64,000 bases of DNA, taken from assembly GCA_963678675.1 (NCBI GenBank), contig OY783198.1, positions 22,492,684 through 22,556,683 on the forward strand, in the 5' to 3' direction. Shown here piece by piece: positions 37,281-49,487 of this stretch. The notes beneath the pieces were generated by a model. The model did no database searches, was not told the DNA's origin, and was given only the letters and a program-made list of their open reading frames with translations. Made by a program: the position numbers and the translations under genes. The stretch's first letter is position 1. Each line of letters starts with the position of its first letter. The stretch is from Xiphydria camelus. Taxonomy: Eukaryota; Arthropoda; Insecta; Hymenoptera; Xiphydriidae.

Positions 37281-39057
37281 TCGCCCGCGCCGCGTTCCGC
37301 TTCGACGTGCCGCCGTACCTTTACTTGGCGCGCGGGAGACTTTTCTGGTTAGGGCCGGTTTAGATCGATACGGAGCGGCGGATTTTTATTCTCGCGCGCC
37401 GCTTTAGTTTCTGGATTTCGTTGCGTTGATCTCTTGCGTTCGGCTGCGCTCTCCGAGCTGCACCTCAAGAGCCAACCGCACCGGTCGCGCGTAGATACGG
37501 TTACGTGACTGCCCCGATAGGTATTGGTCCATTAAAGTGTCGGAAGCAGGTATCCGCGCGTGGGAAGGCCTTACGTTAATAAGAAATCTCCTTATGCACC
37601 CTGCACCATCGCGCGAAATCTTACGAGGAAGGAGGAAATCGATCGCCGGGGTCAATGATCGCGTCTTTATATCGCTATTCGTCAGCGTCGTCGACGTGCG
37701 ACTCGGAAAAAATTCCCCCGAACGACCGCTAAAACGGGAAAGGGCGTAAGTGCCGTTATATAGCAAACATTGTTTCGGAGAGCGCCTCGTATAGTAATAG
37801 ACCCGGCTTATTTCCACGTGAGAGCGACGCTTGGAATTCCCTTGATGGATATATGACGAGTCAAGGCGCACGCCGGCCAACGGGCCCGAGCGAACCGCAG
37901 GTAGCCCCTTGCTGATGACAATACAGGCTAACACGCTGTACTGCAGGATCGCATAGTCCTTCATTGGGCTATTTACGACCCGAAGAAGGGAAACCGCGTG
38001 AGCGTCTAGTCGCAGTGCCATTCTTTTTAAAGGAGGGGTAATCCGATTGTATTGGCTTTCCTCGCGCCGTCCGGTTTCGGTTCCCCTCTCCCCACCACCG
38101 CCGTCTTCACTGGCATTGACTGACTCAGCTCGCAACGGTACCTTCGCGGCAGACCCCAAACAAATGCCGACGGAAGGGGGGAAATATTTTGGCCGAGATC
38201 GCCTTCGTTCGTGGCGCGATACGATTTTCCTTTCGTTCCACGAAACGGAATTAGCCGCTTCGACGGTATCGCGTCATTCCCGGACATTCCGTCCACCTAT
38301 TTGCTTTCCAACGGTACATAATTACGAGGAAAGCGCCTCAACTAAGCGTTTCGACTGCTGGCGCTATATCGCCAGCGATGTATCAACCGAATCCCACTAT
38401 TAAAAATGGCACTCGCGAGAAGTTTTATCGCGCCATTCATCGCGCAACGATTGATCGTCGTAAAAAAGGCAGGCACTTCCGGATGCACTTCACCCCGCCC
38501 CACCAAACGCGCGTAGAGATCCGCCGTAGACTTCCGCCCGCCCCGCGCCAGAGATTTCCTCCGGCATCGAGAAATCATGCAAACACCCCGTTTCATCTCC
38601 ATAACCTATTTCGTATTATGCTCCTTGCGCGAATATAGCGCGTCATAAAGCGTCTGTTATAGACAGGGGGTGGGAAACACCGCGCCCGGCGGAGAGGGTT
38701 GAGAAAGAAAAAGCGAGACGGAGACGGAATGAGAGGGACGGACGTATACATACGCGTAGAAGCCGCTCCTACTCGAAGAGAAGGCGCAACAGTTTGGCCC
38801 TCTCGGAAGTCTCGATCCGGTTTCCTCCCCCCTTTTCTTCTGCTTCCCATCGATGTCGCGTAATTTTCTTCGGACCGATCGCCGGAGAAATATACACTTA
38901 TAACATTTTCGACTCGTCGCCTCCGATATATCGCGCGTTTTTCTCGCGCAGAACGAATAGAAGCGCGTTCGACGAATAGCACGTGGCTTCCGTCGTTAGG
39001 AGGGAGGGGCGAGCGACGAGCCTTATCTTCGAAAAATCGGGCCGAAACGCTTAAGCG
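37281..39057. other. Intron 1 stretch, nothing recognised
   Basis: Includes a 251-codon minus-strand open frame (37404-38159) without recognisable domains. No splice-site pair supports an exon. Confidence 0.45.
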
Positions 39058-39197
39058 GGGTTCTCATGCGTCCGGAAGGCGTCGCGGAATGCGTAAGCAC
39101 CGTCAGAGCCAAATAGCTCTTCCACGTGCGCACTGCCTGCTTATCTGCACCGATCCGCAAGCCGCACTACGCATGCCTTCCGGAAGCATGAGAACCC
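39058..39197. mobile_element. 140-bp TIR element, GGGTTCTCATGC ends
   Basis: Ends GGGTTCTCATGCGTCCGGAA and TTCCGGAAGCATGAGAACCC are inverted with one mismatch in the first 20 bases and continue to about 24. GC-rich interior, no target duplication seen. Superfamily unknown. Confidence 0.75.
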
Positions 39198-39667
39198 GGT
39201 GTTAGCTGTCAGTTCGACCACCTCTATTCGTCCTTCGGTCGCGCTACCCCGCAACGTCACGTGCACCGCCGCGCCCCCTTGCACCCTCTCTTCGCCGTCG
39301 ACGCGCCAGTCGCTCGGAGACCTTTCCCAGTACGCGTTTACAGAGTGATACATGTACTTCGTTACGGAGTCGCGTCGGATTTTTGAGGAGTGCTTGCGCG
39401 CGATGCCATGGATGTGCCGTTGAGTTTGAGTGCTTGAAATTGGCTGATCGTCGGCGCTACGGTGGATCGGTTGTGAGCACACATCGCGGTGCATGGTGTT
39501 GACTTTTGTATCATGTGCGTGACGAATGGGACTCCCTCGTTATCCGTCCGAAAGTCCGACCGTGTTTCCGGGGCGATTCTGTTCTGACAATTGCTGTCTT
39601 ATCACGCTCGGTGACCGAGAGATAAGCAGTCGGATACTTTGGCGGCTTCCTGATTCTTCCAACGAGT

Positions 39668-39832
39668 TTAACCCATTTGCGTCATTAGCGTATAAGTATA
39701 TACGCTCAATTTTCCTGGTCACTATCACCGAAGCGTATATATACGCTCAACTCTTTTTTGTACTTAAATATAATAAAAAGTTTGACGATAAAGGCCCTTT
39801 TTTCATATTTCCTTATGATGCAAATGGGTTAG
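39668..39832. mobile_element. 165-bp TTAA-type element with internal duplicated motif
   Basis: Left TTAA followed by CCCATTTGCGTCAT; right ATGATGCAAATGGG followed by TTAG (one base drifted from TTAA). A GCGTATA...TATACGCTCAA motif occurs twice inside (near 39688 and 39732), each nearly palindromic. CCC termini at TTAA suggest a piggyBac-like MITE. Confidence 0.7.
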
Positions 39833-42800
39833 AATACACGCAGTGGGTTCGTACCAGCGACGACTTCCCCGGGATTTCGATTATCAGTGGTAAGTTTCTC
39901 GTCGGTTTCCTGTTTACCGTCGGTCGAAGCATCGCTCGGTGTAAACACAATTCTTGAGGCGTGTGTCTGGGATTAATTGCGCGGTTGAAGTGCCGTTTTT
40001 TTTATTTCGACGACCTCTAGGAACGAAGTCGTATCCGTGTGTGACCCGTAGGAGGAGCTCATAATGTTTACGAGGGATACCTACGCGCGTACATCGGCGA
40101 CATATACATATACGTACCTCTCCACGTATACGTTCGGCTCTCTTCAGAAATTACAAAGTTAAATAACCAACTCTGTCGGGACCTAATTAACTCGATTCGG
40201 CATCGCGTTAACACAATTTTCTTCCTCGATCGACTTAATCTCGTGTCTCCGATTAAAACTTATCTACAATCTGGTCATAGCCACCAAAAGTCACCCGTTA
40301 TGTATTGTGCCACACCGTTGGATCACTAACACCGTTTTCCCATTATTGTAAACGGTTTCATTTCAAGGAACCATCCATTCGTGGCCGAACGCGTCATTGT
40401 TGAATCATTGTCCGCGACATTGTTAGCACTCAGTTGCGTCCTTTGACACGCAACTTTACCGCGAGCAAAAACATTCGCGCAGGTCTTGGTACCTCGCTTC
40501 CGGATTGTATTTTGCGGGTAAAAATACAGTACCCGACCTTACTTCTTATCGAATGTCTTTGTGCAATCCTTCTTTAAGTTACACCTAATTCCACAATGCG
40601 CACCGCGTTCACTTTTCGGGAAGACGAAAGCAGTCGATAGGTTTTAACGTTTTCGGCTTCGGGCTACGGCGCATAATTTCCGCGTCGGCATTCGTCAAAC
40701 GCGGCTGCAGCGGCGCGGCGCTGCGCTGCGGTGTATAGATCGTCGCGTCGACCTTGTAGGCGTCCGTTCAAAGGGCAGGTCTCGCTTCCGCGGAACCGTG
40801 AAGGTAAGCAGTACGGTTCGAGCTATGGGCACCGGCAGGAAATGGCTTGCCTGCCTGAAAGAATAAAAAAAAGCCGATCGGCCGCGTTGCACCGTCCGTG
40901 CGTCGCCTCGACGATCGAGCGCTTCGCTAGACTCACGAATGCGCGAGTGCCTTCCTCGGTCGTTCTCACGGATCTCGCCCGCGTTTATTTCGGCGTCATA
41001 TTGGGACCGTGCAACACCCGTACAGTGACACCTGGTGGCAGTAGTCGGCGAAAAATCGGCACTTTTATACAGTACCAAATACGACAAGAATATAGAAATC
41101 CTCGGCAAAATCAATTAGTGAACAACAATATGAATGTTTTTCATCAGGTGTATTTTATAGCAATTATTTATAAGTATAGAATTGCAATAAATAGTAAGCA
41201 TAACATTTAGGGCCGGTTTATTCACCTTCAGACACGTTGACTGCCATATAATGTACTTTAACCCGGCAGCGGTGGTGGCTGGCAGTCAACGTGTTATAGG
41301 CATGGAGAGACGTGCCGACTAACTTCAAACCTTCACCACTAGTTGCGCACGGTCGTTCGCCGTATCCCCTCCAAGCAGTTGCACGGTCCCAATAGCGACG
41401 CTTCGCTGTCTTCTCTTTCGCTTCTCGCTCTCGTTAAACCGTCTCTTTAACCGGTAAATCGGGCGGCGCGATATACTTTCGACGCGACGACTTTCCAGCG
41501 TCTTCGATGGAACGAGCGTCTGCCGAAGTCTCACGGAAGTCTCGACAGAAGGCGCGGTAAGCTGTGCCAGCCCGGAAAATTCGGTCCGCTATTATCGGGC
41601 GCTTCTCGACTCTTCCGCGAGAGTGACAATGCGCAGGAGTTACATCGAGAGAAATTGGTGCGTCTTGAGAGTGTGTGGGAGGCGGTTGCATAAAAAAAAG
41701 GAAACATGTCCTTATGTACGAAGAAAAATGCATATTAATTTTCGCTGCTTTCGACGACCTGAACAGCGTGGAATTTTTTATAGAGCTACGCGCGGATAAA
41801 ACGTCGCTGAGGTTAAGTATTCCATACTCGAGGCCTTTGGCCTTCCGCGACAGAAATAAACAGCGTATCGGTCTTACGACAATATTATTATACCGTCGTT
41901 AATGGTATCGCGGACCAGATATAGAGCCCGAAATCCGCTTTTTTTTTCCTAGAGCAGAGAAGTTCGCGAGAATTAAACCGCGCGGCGGAGTGAGTCGTCC
42001 TCGCGCGATGGGTACGAGAGAAACCATTGTATTCCGAGGGCCGTGCGCGAGTAGGAGCGGAGGCAGAGCGGCTAGAGTGCAGAAGTAGGAGAAGGTGGTG
42101 GAGCCCGCGCGGGGAGGTCGCCTTATCTAGGGCAATGGAACACTGCCTCCGTGCGCCCCCCTCCCACCGCTTTCGTTCGAATGGCACGGCGGTCCGTTTC
42201 TCGCAAAAAAAAAGCATCGGCATCCCGAGCTTCTCACGTAGTAAAACAGTAGTCGGGCGGAACGATAATTATGATCGACGCGGCGGCAAGACCTTCTCCG
42301 GCCTCCTTGCGCGCACCGACACCTTGCAGTTCTGTGCCTGGCGTCGATAGCATTCGGAAAAGCGTTTTCTCAATTTTTCTTCTTTGACGAATACGATTTC
42401 CAACTCTGAACATTTTCCAACCCACCCTTTCGTATTTATAAACGATTCGTAAACGAGAGAGGACTCGCAAACATTTTTTTCTTTCATCCGTGAATAAAGT
42501 TACAATTTTCAAATAAATTCGTTCCACGCATTTTCGCGTTACGCCAAATCTGCATCGTCATGCCCGTCCCCGCTCCCCCCTATCGGCGTAACGCAGCGTA
42601 CGACCGAAAAGACAGGTACCTGTAACAACGAGACAATCGGAATCCAACCGGATACGTCACCATTCACACTCGCGGCCGATCTCGTTCCGCGTCGCAAGTG
42701 CATCACCGCGCGCGCCCCTCTAAATCTCTCGTTGCCGTCACTCCTCGTCGCGTCTACTCGCGCGGGGATTCATTAAGGTCGCTCGTGTGCTCGCCGATCC

Positions 42801-43371
42801 CGATCCGTGGATCTCGTTCCGCGGAGCAATCATCATCAACTCGACCGCGCTTATCCAAAGCCCGTCGCGATCGTCGCGCTCGGTGGGGCTAATCGATGAA
42901 ATTTTTATTACGTCGAAACTCCTTGTGAAGTACCTATATGCAAGATCGAGAGAGGGGGGGGGGGGGACTCTCCGACCTTCGCGCGCGCGGCGGTTGGAAG
43001 CTCTCCGGGATTCGCCGGGGGAAGGTGTAATACCTATATGTATGATAGGTACCTACGTTTCTCGTAATCGATAGCGGGGACGGGGAGGCGCCTTCAACCA
43101 CGCCACGCGAAGAGAACGAAACGCATGTACGGTAATGCGCGCCGCGACGGTTCACGTTGGCACTCCGTGTAGTTGTAAAAGAGATGATAGTGGCGCGGGG
43201 CTGGTCGGGCCGGCCAAGGTGTACGCGCGTAATGCACCCGCGGGCGGCTGCACACGTGTGGAGCATGTGGGAGCCCGCGTTATACACTCGCGCCGGGTGT
43301 ACGTTGTAATCGATACGCCGGATCTCGAGCGTATGTACGAATTTGATGATACGCCGTGTTGATAATGGTGA

Positions 43372-43421
<50 letters not shown>

Positions 43422-45599
43422 ACCTTGGATCTCTCGTGTTGCAGTTCTCATGCGATAGTTTCGCTTACAAACGAAGTTTGTGTTCGGAGTCGACTCGATT
43501 GTTTGAAACGCGTATCTGGTTGATGTTGCCGCACGTACTACACCGCGCAAGCGGTGAACTCTGCCATCGCTCGAGGTGTGATTCCGCGTGAGAAATAATT
43601 GATTCAAGACTCGGAGTTACAGATTTTCAACGGCAGATTTCACGCTTTAGCTGTATAGCGAGACGTGTTTAACTTTATACGCGTTTCTCCGTTTCTGTGA
43701 GCGATCGTTATACGATTTTCCACGAACGTCGTATCGTTGACCCCGTTCGAGAAACTATAAGTAGACGCTTCTTAATTGACCGGCCCGAATATCTCGGATG
43801 AAAGAAATCCACCGTTCTCGGTATTTTGCGTTACTTCGCGTGATTTTTAATTTCTCAGATCTCGAAGATCCGGGCCACCGGACATCAATCGTCTGAGCAT
43901 TTCTCACGTCAGGTCAATACCGATCCATAAAGGATAAGAATAATAATTTGAAAATTATAAAGCATTTGAGTTATTCGCGATTAGATTGAACCCGGAAAAA
44001 ACACATCAAAGCGCTGTCGGTAGAAGAAATCGTCAAATTCCCAAAACACGCGGACTCGCCGGTCGATCCGCGCAGCGTAGGTACCTATAGTAGCGCGCGA
44101 GGTGCCACATCTGTACGGCGGAAGCGATGCTTCACAGAGGACCGGACGTCCGCGCGCGTAGGGCTTAAAGGGGACCGTGGTAATTGCGGAAGGGGAGTGC
44201 GGGGGACGCGGAGACGACGCTGCAGGGCCGGGGGGGCGCGAGCGAGAGACGCAAAACGGGGCGAGCCGAGAAGAGCGACGGAGAAAAATTGGTTCGACCT
44301 CAACGAGGCGCGAGGGGATGGAGATCGCGTGCCGTCCCCTCCCCACCTCGCCGTCGCGAGAGACGCTCTCTCTCCCGCGAGTCGTTTTTGTCTCTTCGTT
44401 TTCATACGTCGTTTCGGATGCCAGAAACGTGACGTCACGCCACGCATTTAGCCGGATCGTTAGAGCTCGCCGGCCGCGGAGCACCGGCTTCCTCGGAATA
44501 TCGCGACACGGCGAAAGAATCGCCCATCGCGCGGCGGCCGCTCGTACGTGCGTGACGTGACGTTCGAGTGGTAGAGCGCGCGCGGGCGGGAGAGAGACAG
44601 AAAGAGAGAGAGAGAGCGTGGCGCTCGTTCGGCCGGAGGGGGATGAAGAGAGCAGCCCCCGTGTGCGCGCCCGTAACGATCGATACGCGATGAATAACCC
44701 TCCTTACGAACGCGACTTCCGGTATGCTCACGGCGCCGCGTGTATCTCGGCGTGTGCCTTTGGGCACTCGATGAGAGCCGAGAGATTTTTCCCTCCCTCT
44801 CGTGTTTCGTCTTTTTCTACTTCTATCGTCTCCTTGATTGACTTGCACCTAGCAAGGTATTGCTCACTGCCACGCGAGACCTCGTTTCTTAACCTTACTC
44901 ACGCGTGTGTAGGAGTTATCTCGAAAAATGTCAGTGCCCTTGTTGCTCCGCGCGGACGGTAGTCAGTCTACATTCGAGCGATAAGCAACGACCGGACTCG
45001 GCGCGCGTGGAGTGAACGAACGTTGCACTCGGGCTTTCGCTTATGGGTGCGCGTAAAAAGAAGAGCGGGCGGTAAAATGCGTCGTATGATCGTTAGTGGG
45101 AATTTTTTCGTCGATAGCGTGGCTGTGGATTACGGGAAGAGAAATATTTGCCGAGTTCGTGCGTGGGTTTCTTTGTAACCATCCGATGTGCGTATTTGTT
45201 CGTGGATTCGATTTCAATTTCGTATCGAGAATGTTTATTCGAATTTGATCTTTTTTTCTGCCGGAATGACATATGCTCCTACGAGCGGGAGTGGGGTATG
45301 CTTCGTTTCGAGCGATAAGAATAAAACGGCATTTACACGAAAATCGTGCGATCGAGTGTCGCTTCGATTGTAAGTAGAATCTTATTAGTTACTTTTCAGA
45401 GCGATCGAGAAGTCAAGGTTGGAGTCGCATGCGTGCGATTTCTAGTGGAATCGTAAATCATATTTTTCCTACTTAACGTATCGCGTCGTTCGGGAGTGCG
45501 TGCTTCTGCATCAATCACGCGCGGTTTCGCGTACACACTCATGAACGTACCGGCGCGCGCCGTCATCCAGTGACATCTAGATTGCGCGGATCGCACTAT
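39833..45599. other. Intron 1 stretch with a hairpin and simple repeats
   Basis: A 15-bp perfect stem ACACGTTGACTGCCA (41232-41246) with TGGCAGTCAACGTGT (41280-41294) lies in a short AT-rich part. A G-run is at 42955-42966 and a (TC)n run at 43375-43417. Donor-like sites at 39892 and 40807 have no convincing exon. Nothing else recognised. Confidence 0.45.
43375..43417. repeat. (TC)n microsatellite
   Basis: About 21 uninterrupted TC units in the intron. Confidence 0.95.
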
Positions 45600-47050
45600 A
45601 CGCGCGCGTACGTGTGTCGCGCGTCGTCGTACGCGAGAGTAGATATACCTCTACACGTGCTCTAGCTCGCCAACGCACACACACTAGTCGCGCGCGGTGG
45701 TGGTGCGCGCGCGAGATAGTCTCTCGTCTCTCTTTCTCTCTTTCTCGCACTCCCGATGCGCGCGCGACGATTGTGTCCGTCGAGCGAAACGCCATCTTGG
45801 TGTATCGCCGCCACACGGCATTCAGTGTCGTGCGCGATTGCCGTCGCGACGGATGAGGTAGAACCAGCGAGAGCGAAGGGGGGAGGAACACGCGCACGAC
45901 GACACAATCGCCGTTGCTCTCTTTCTCTCGGCTCTTTCTCGATCAACTCCCCGGTTCTCTCCTTTTATTTTTAACGTCCGTTCGCGTTTCGCCGATGAAC
46001 GGCACCGGATCATCGCTGGCGAAGTCGTAGGTCGGGAGACTTTGTTTCCGTTTTATAATCGTCTTCGTTCGAATCGCTTATTCGTTCAACGATTTCCAAC
46101 CGATGCGAGTGGTGCTGCGCGGAACGGCGCAAAACGACGACCCGAGATAAGAAAGAACCGCGCGGACAATGGAAAGGAAGATTTCGAAAAAAGAGCCCTC
46201 GCGAGTCGCCGGCAAACTTTCCGAGTCGAGACTTTCGTCCGGCGTGGAGAGTATCGCGCGGTTTGCCGAGCAACGCGCTTCGACGAGGTTCTCGACCGAC
46301 GTCGATTAAAGTTTCGCGCGCGCCCTCCGCCAATTTCCGTCCTTCTCGCTCCGTCTCTCTCCGTCTAACGGCACTAGCGGAATACACCACCGCTGTGTGT
46401 GCTACTACGGTGGGCGCGAGGCGGCGTGTCGGTCGAGCGCGCGGCCATTTTGATAATCTCTCCCACTCCTGGCTCCCACTCCTACTACTCCCGCCGTCCT
46501 CTCCCACTCCGCTTACGGCGCTGGCGCTGTTTTTTTTTTCGTAGTGCGCGCCGCGCAAACCTCGCGAGCTTTTGCGGGTAACGCGAGTGACTGTTCGCGC
46601 GTCGCGTGTATTTCCGTCGTCGTACCGCAGAGAGTCAGCTCGGCCGAATCGCACGGCGTGTCGCGAGCTTTTTATTACGATATCGGGATTCCCGCGCGGA
46701 TTTCTCGCGAGTGCGCGGAAAAGGCGATAACGGTGTGTTCGTTTAGAAGTCTCTCGGAGGATCCGAGCGTGTCTCCCGTCTCGGGATCGGTGTGTCGTCG
46801 CCGTTGCGATAGACGGTGCGGAGAGAAGCGCGCACTTCTGGATTAGCCGCTCTCTCGACCGCTCGTCGTGTCGTCATCGTGTTATCAGTGACGTGAAAGA
46901 GAATGAGAGTGTCGTCGCTCGGGAAAGATGTAACCGCGCGTAGTTGCGTGTCGACGACGTCGGTGGTTTTGCGTTTAAGAGGTGTTAAGGTGCCGTCAGG
47001 ATTATATTTGGATACCCCGTGGCGGGCGCGGCGACGTTGTTGAACACCCG
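45600..47050 (+). promoter_or_regulatory. Candidate alternative promoter with noncoding first exon
   Basis: A dense CpG-rich block with promoter-like words (GCCATCTTGG near 45791, GGCCATTTTGATAA near 46442) that ends at ACACCCG|GTGAGT, a strong donor at 47051. The nearest ATG-initiated frame (46903) stops at 47040, so an exon ending here would be noncoding; translation could then start at the in-frame ATG inside exon 2 (57223). The promoter role is inferred, not shown. Confidence 0.3.
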
Positions 47051-49083
47051 GTGAGTTTCCGAGAGACGACACGACGCGCGCTACGCGCAACGTACACCGC
47101 TGCTCCTCTCCTCGAACCTTTCCAGAAGAGGAGCGCGCGCGGAGGTTCTCCAGTGACGTCGTCACGCGCATCGGGGTCAGCCGGCCCGTGCGACGTACTA
47201 ATGGTCAGGCGGGGTGGGGTGAAGGGGGACAGAGGGGTCGCCCCCCGAGTTTTATCATCCGTCGTCGTCGCCGTCTTCCCCCTCTCCCCTACCCGCGACA
47301 CTGCCGATCCGTCATCCTCCTCGGTCCTCTCTTTCTCGATACCTCGCAGCCCGCGCGATTGCGTAACCGACAGCGCGCCGCCGAGAGCTCGGTTTCCTTT
47401 TAAAAATGGCCGCCTACTTTTGCGCGAAACGTCACCGATGCCCGCCGCGCCGCATCGTCGCGGAGCAGCGCGATACTGGCCGCTGGATGACCGCGTACTT
47501 CTAGAAGCATCGATGAACGAGTCGCTGATCGATTTGCATTCAACGTCCGGAGCGACGATTTCTTATTTCCAACGAAGCGAGTCGAACGGGGTTAGGTGTG
47601 GATATATTTTTAGGAAACTCGAATATCGGTCGTGTTTTCCCGACAAGGATCGTAGCGGTGTCGTCGGAATTCGGAAGTGGGAGCGAACGGTTCACGTGAG
47701 AGCGCGATAGAGGGAACTTATTTTTCGACTTAGGCCGGTATTTGTACATTTCCTTCTCTGAACGCTCCACGGAAAACATTGACATTCCTTCTTGGAAATT
47801 TGTAGCGCGTCCTGTCGCCGAACTGCAATTTCGTTTTACGCGCAATTTGGACGTGCTGAAGCGGTTGGCTCATGTAAACATGTTTTCGAGTAGTGCCAAG
47901 TTAAGATTTATAGATTCAAATGAATATCATTTTGATTAGAATAACGTCCGATATAATACACCAAACGCATCGATCTTGTCCGGCCAGTGAACGCGCGAGA
48001 TGTTGAATGTAAAATTCTCGCTACGCGTGTCGGCCCTGAAAGTACATGGGCTTGTTTATCTATTTTTTCGCGATCGGTCGGAACTCTCGCATTTACCTAA
48101 CTTATATCTACGCATGCGTCTCAACCGTAATATTCGAACGCCTACGAAAACCCAGATAAGACAAAAACAATCGGTAAACGCTTTCTCGTGAACAGTGCGG
48201 TCTCATAATTTCCAGTAAATGTCGCAAATGTTTCGTTGCAATGCAAAATTTGTATCGTGTCGCGTGATAACTCGTCGTTTCTCATTGAGATTTATATGGA
48301 ACCATCGCGCGATAAATACTCGGCCGTCGAAATATGCTTATTACACACTCGCACGAGTGTGCTTGCGCTCTCGGCGTCCACGCGGGGGAAGAGGGCACGT
48401 AGGAGCGTCAGAAACGTTATCAGGGGAGTGGGTGAATCGTTCGACTCGACGTTCGTCTTCGGCATCGAGGATCGCGGGACCGGAAACGAGGGCGAGGGAC
48501 GCCGGGGGACGTCTTTTCGATAACATTACGACTGGCACTCGGCTACGGCAATTTGCTCGTGCGATTATCATCGTCTGACGCGGCGCCGTGAGTCTCTCCA
48601 CGTGTCGCCGCCGACCAATTTATTAATTTCGGTGGGTTGCCGTTTTTTTTGGGGGGAACATAGCAGACGGCGGGAACTGACCGCTGTGGAAATACCGGCC
48701 GTGTCGAAAGCGTCGTCATAATGGAGACTTGGATATAATTGCTCGCGTACCGCTGAAATCGCGGCTGTTTCTTTCCCATTTAAATTCTCGGCGACATTTA
48801 GTCCTTTTGTTACCACTTGCAGCGCGTTAAATGCGTTAACGGTATAGCGCGCCGTGTTATTCAAATCGATCGGGCCGAACAATGGGACTCGAAACGAAAC
48901 CGATATTTTCGAATATGCGGATGTGTGTAGCGAAAGAACGCGCGGACGTGTTACGAAGCCGATCGGGGTACATTGCTCGTTGATCGCGGTTATATCGAAA
49001 AGCAATTGATGTTAGGTAACGCGTTACAGTTGCAAGGACCAGAGATTTTATTTTTCATTTCATTTCCCTCTCTCTTTCCTTCT
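47051..49083. other. Intron 1 stretch, nothing recognised
   Basis: CpG-rich to mixed DNA without a supportable exon, RNA gene or repeat. Confidence 0.5.
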
Positions 49084-49487
49084 CAGATTAACTTGTATGA
49101 TCGTCACGGCGTTCATACAACTTACAATAATTGATTGTTCTAAAGTTTACATTTATTTTGCTGCATGAATTTGGAAAAATAATTGTTCTTCGAAAAATTG
49201 TTCAATTTACATCGTAATGTAATACAAATTAATCATTTTATTTATTGTAGCAGCATATCTACAAAACATTGTGCATATATTAACCCTTTCAGGACGGCCG
49301 CCGTACATGTACGTCCTGAAAGGGTTAAATAAACGCTTATAACATTTCATTTCTATTGATTGAAATCCCCTAATGACACAATAATATATTTTCTCAATGA
49401 TGACTCGATGAACGCCCAATCTTGATGCATCAGATGAGCCAAGACTATCTAAGATTGCTGTACGATCAATGCACATTTGTCCATCTG
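49084..49487. mobile_element. CAGATAGA-ended element, copy 4, with nested insertion
   Basis: Starts CAGATTAACTTGTATGATCG and ends ATTTGTCCATCTG. Same orientation as copy 2, with the shared blocks CATACAACTTACAATAATTG and GATGCATCAGATGAGC. Without the 49-bp insertion at 49280 it would be about 355 bp, the same size as copy 1. Confidence 0.8.
49280..49328. mobile_element. 49-bp TTAA foldback (minimal piggyBac-like element)
   Basis: TTAACCCTTTCAGGACG and CGTCCTGAAAGGGTTAA are perfect 17-base inverted copies around a 15-base loop. TTAA at both ends and CCCTTT termini fit piggyBac-type ends. It is nested in a CAGATAGA-family copy, and the other copies lack it. Confidence 0.7.

Noticed and set aside
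37404..38159. 251-codon minus-strand open frame
   Set aside because: No domain recognised, no splice signals or start context of note, and composition typical of chance frames here.
39880..39905. GTAAGT donor-like site
   Set aside because: No ATG-initiated or acceptor-bounded coding piece precedes it, and it follows a TTAA element.
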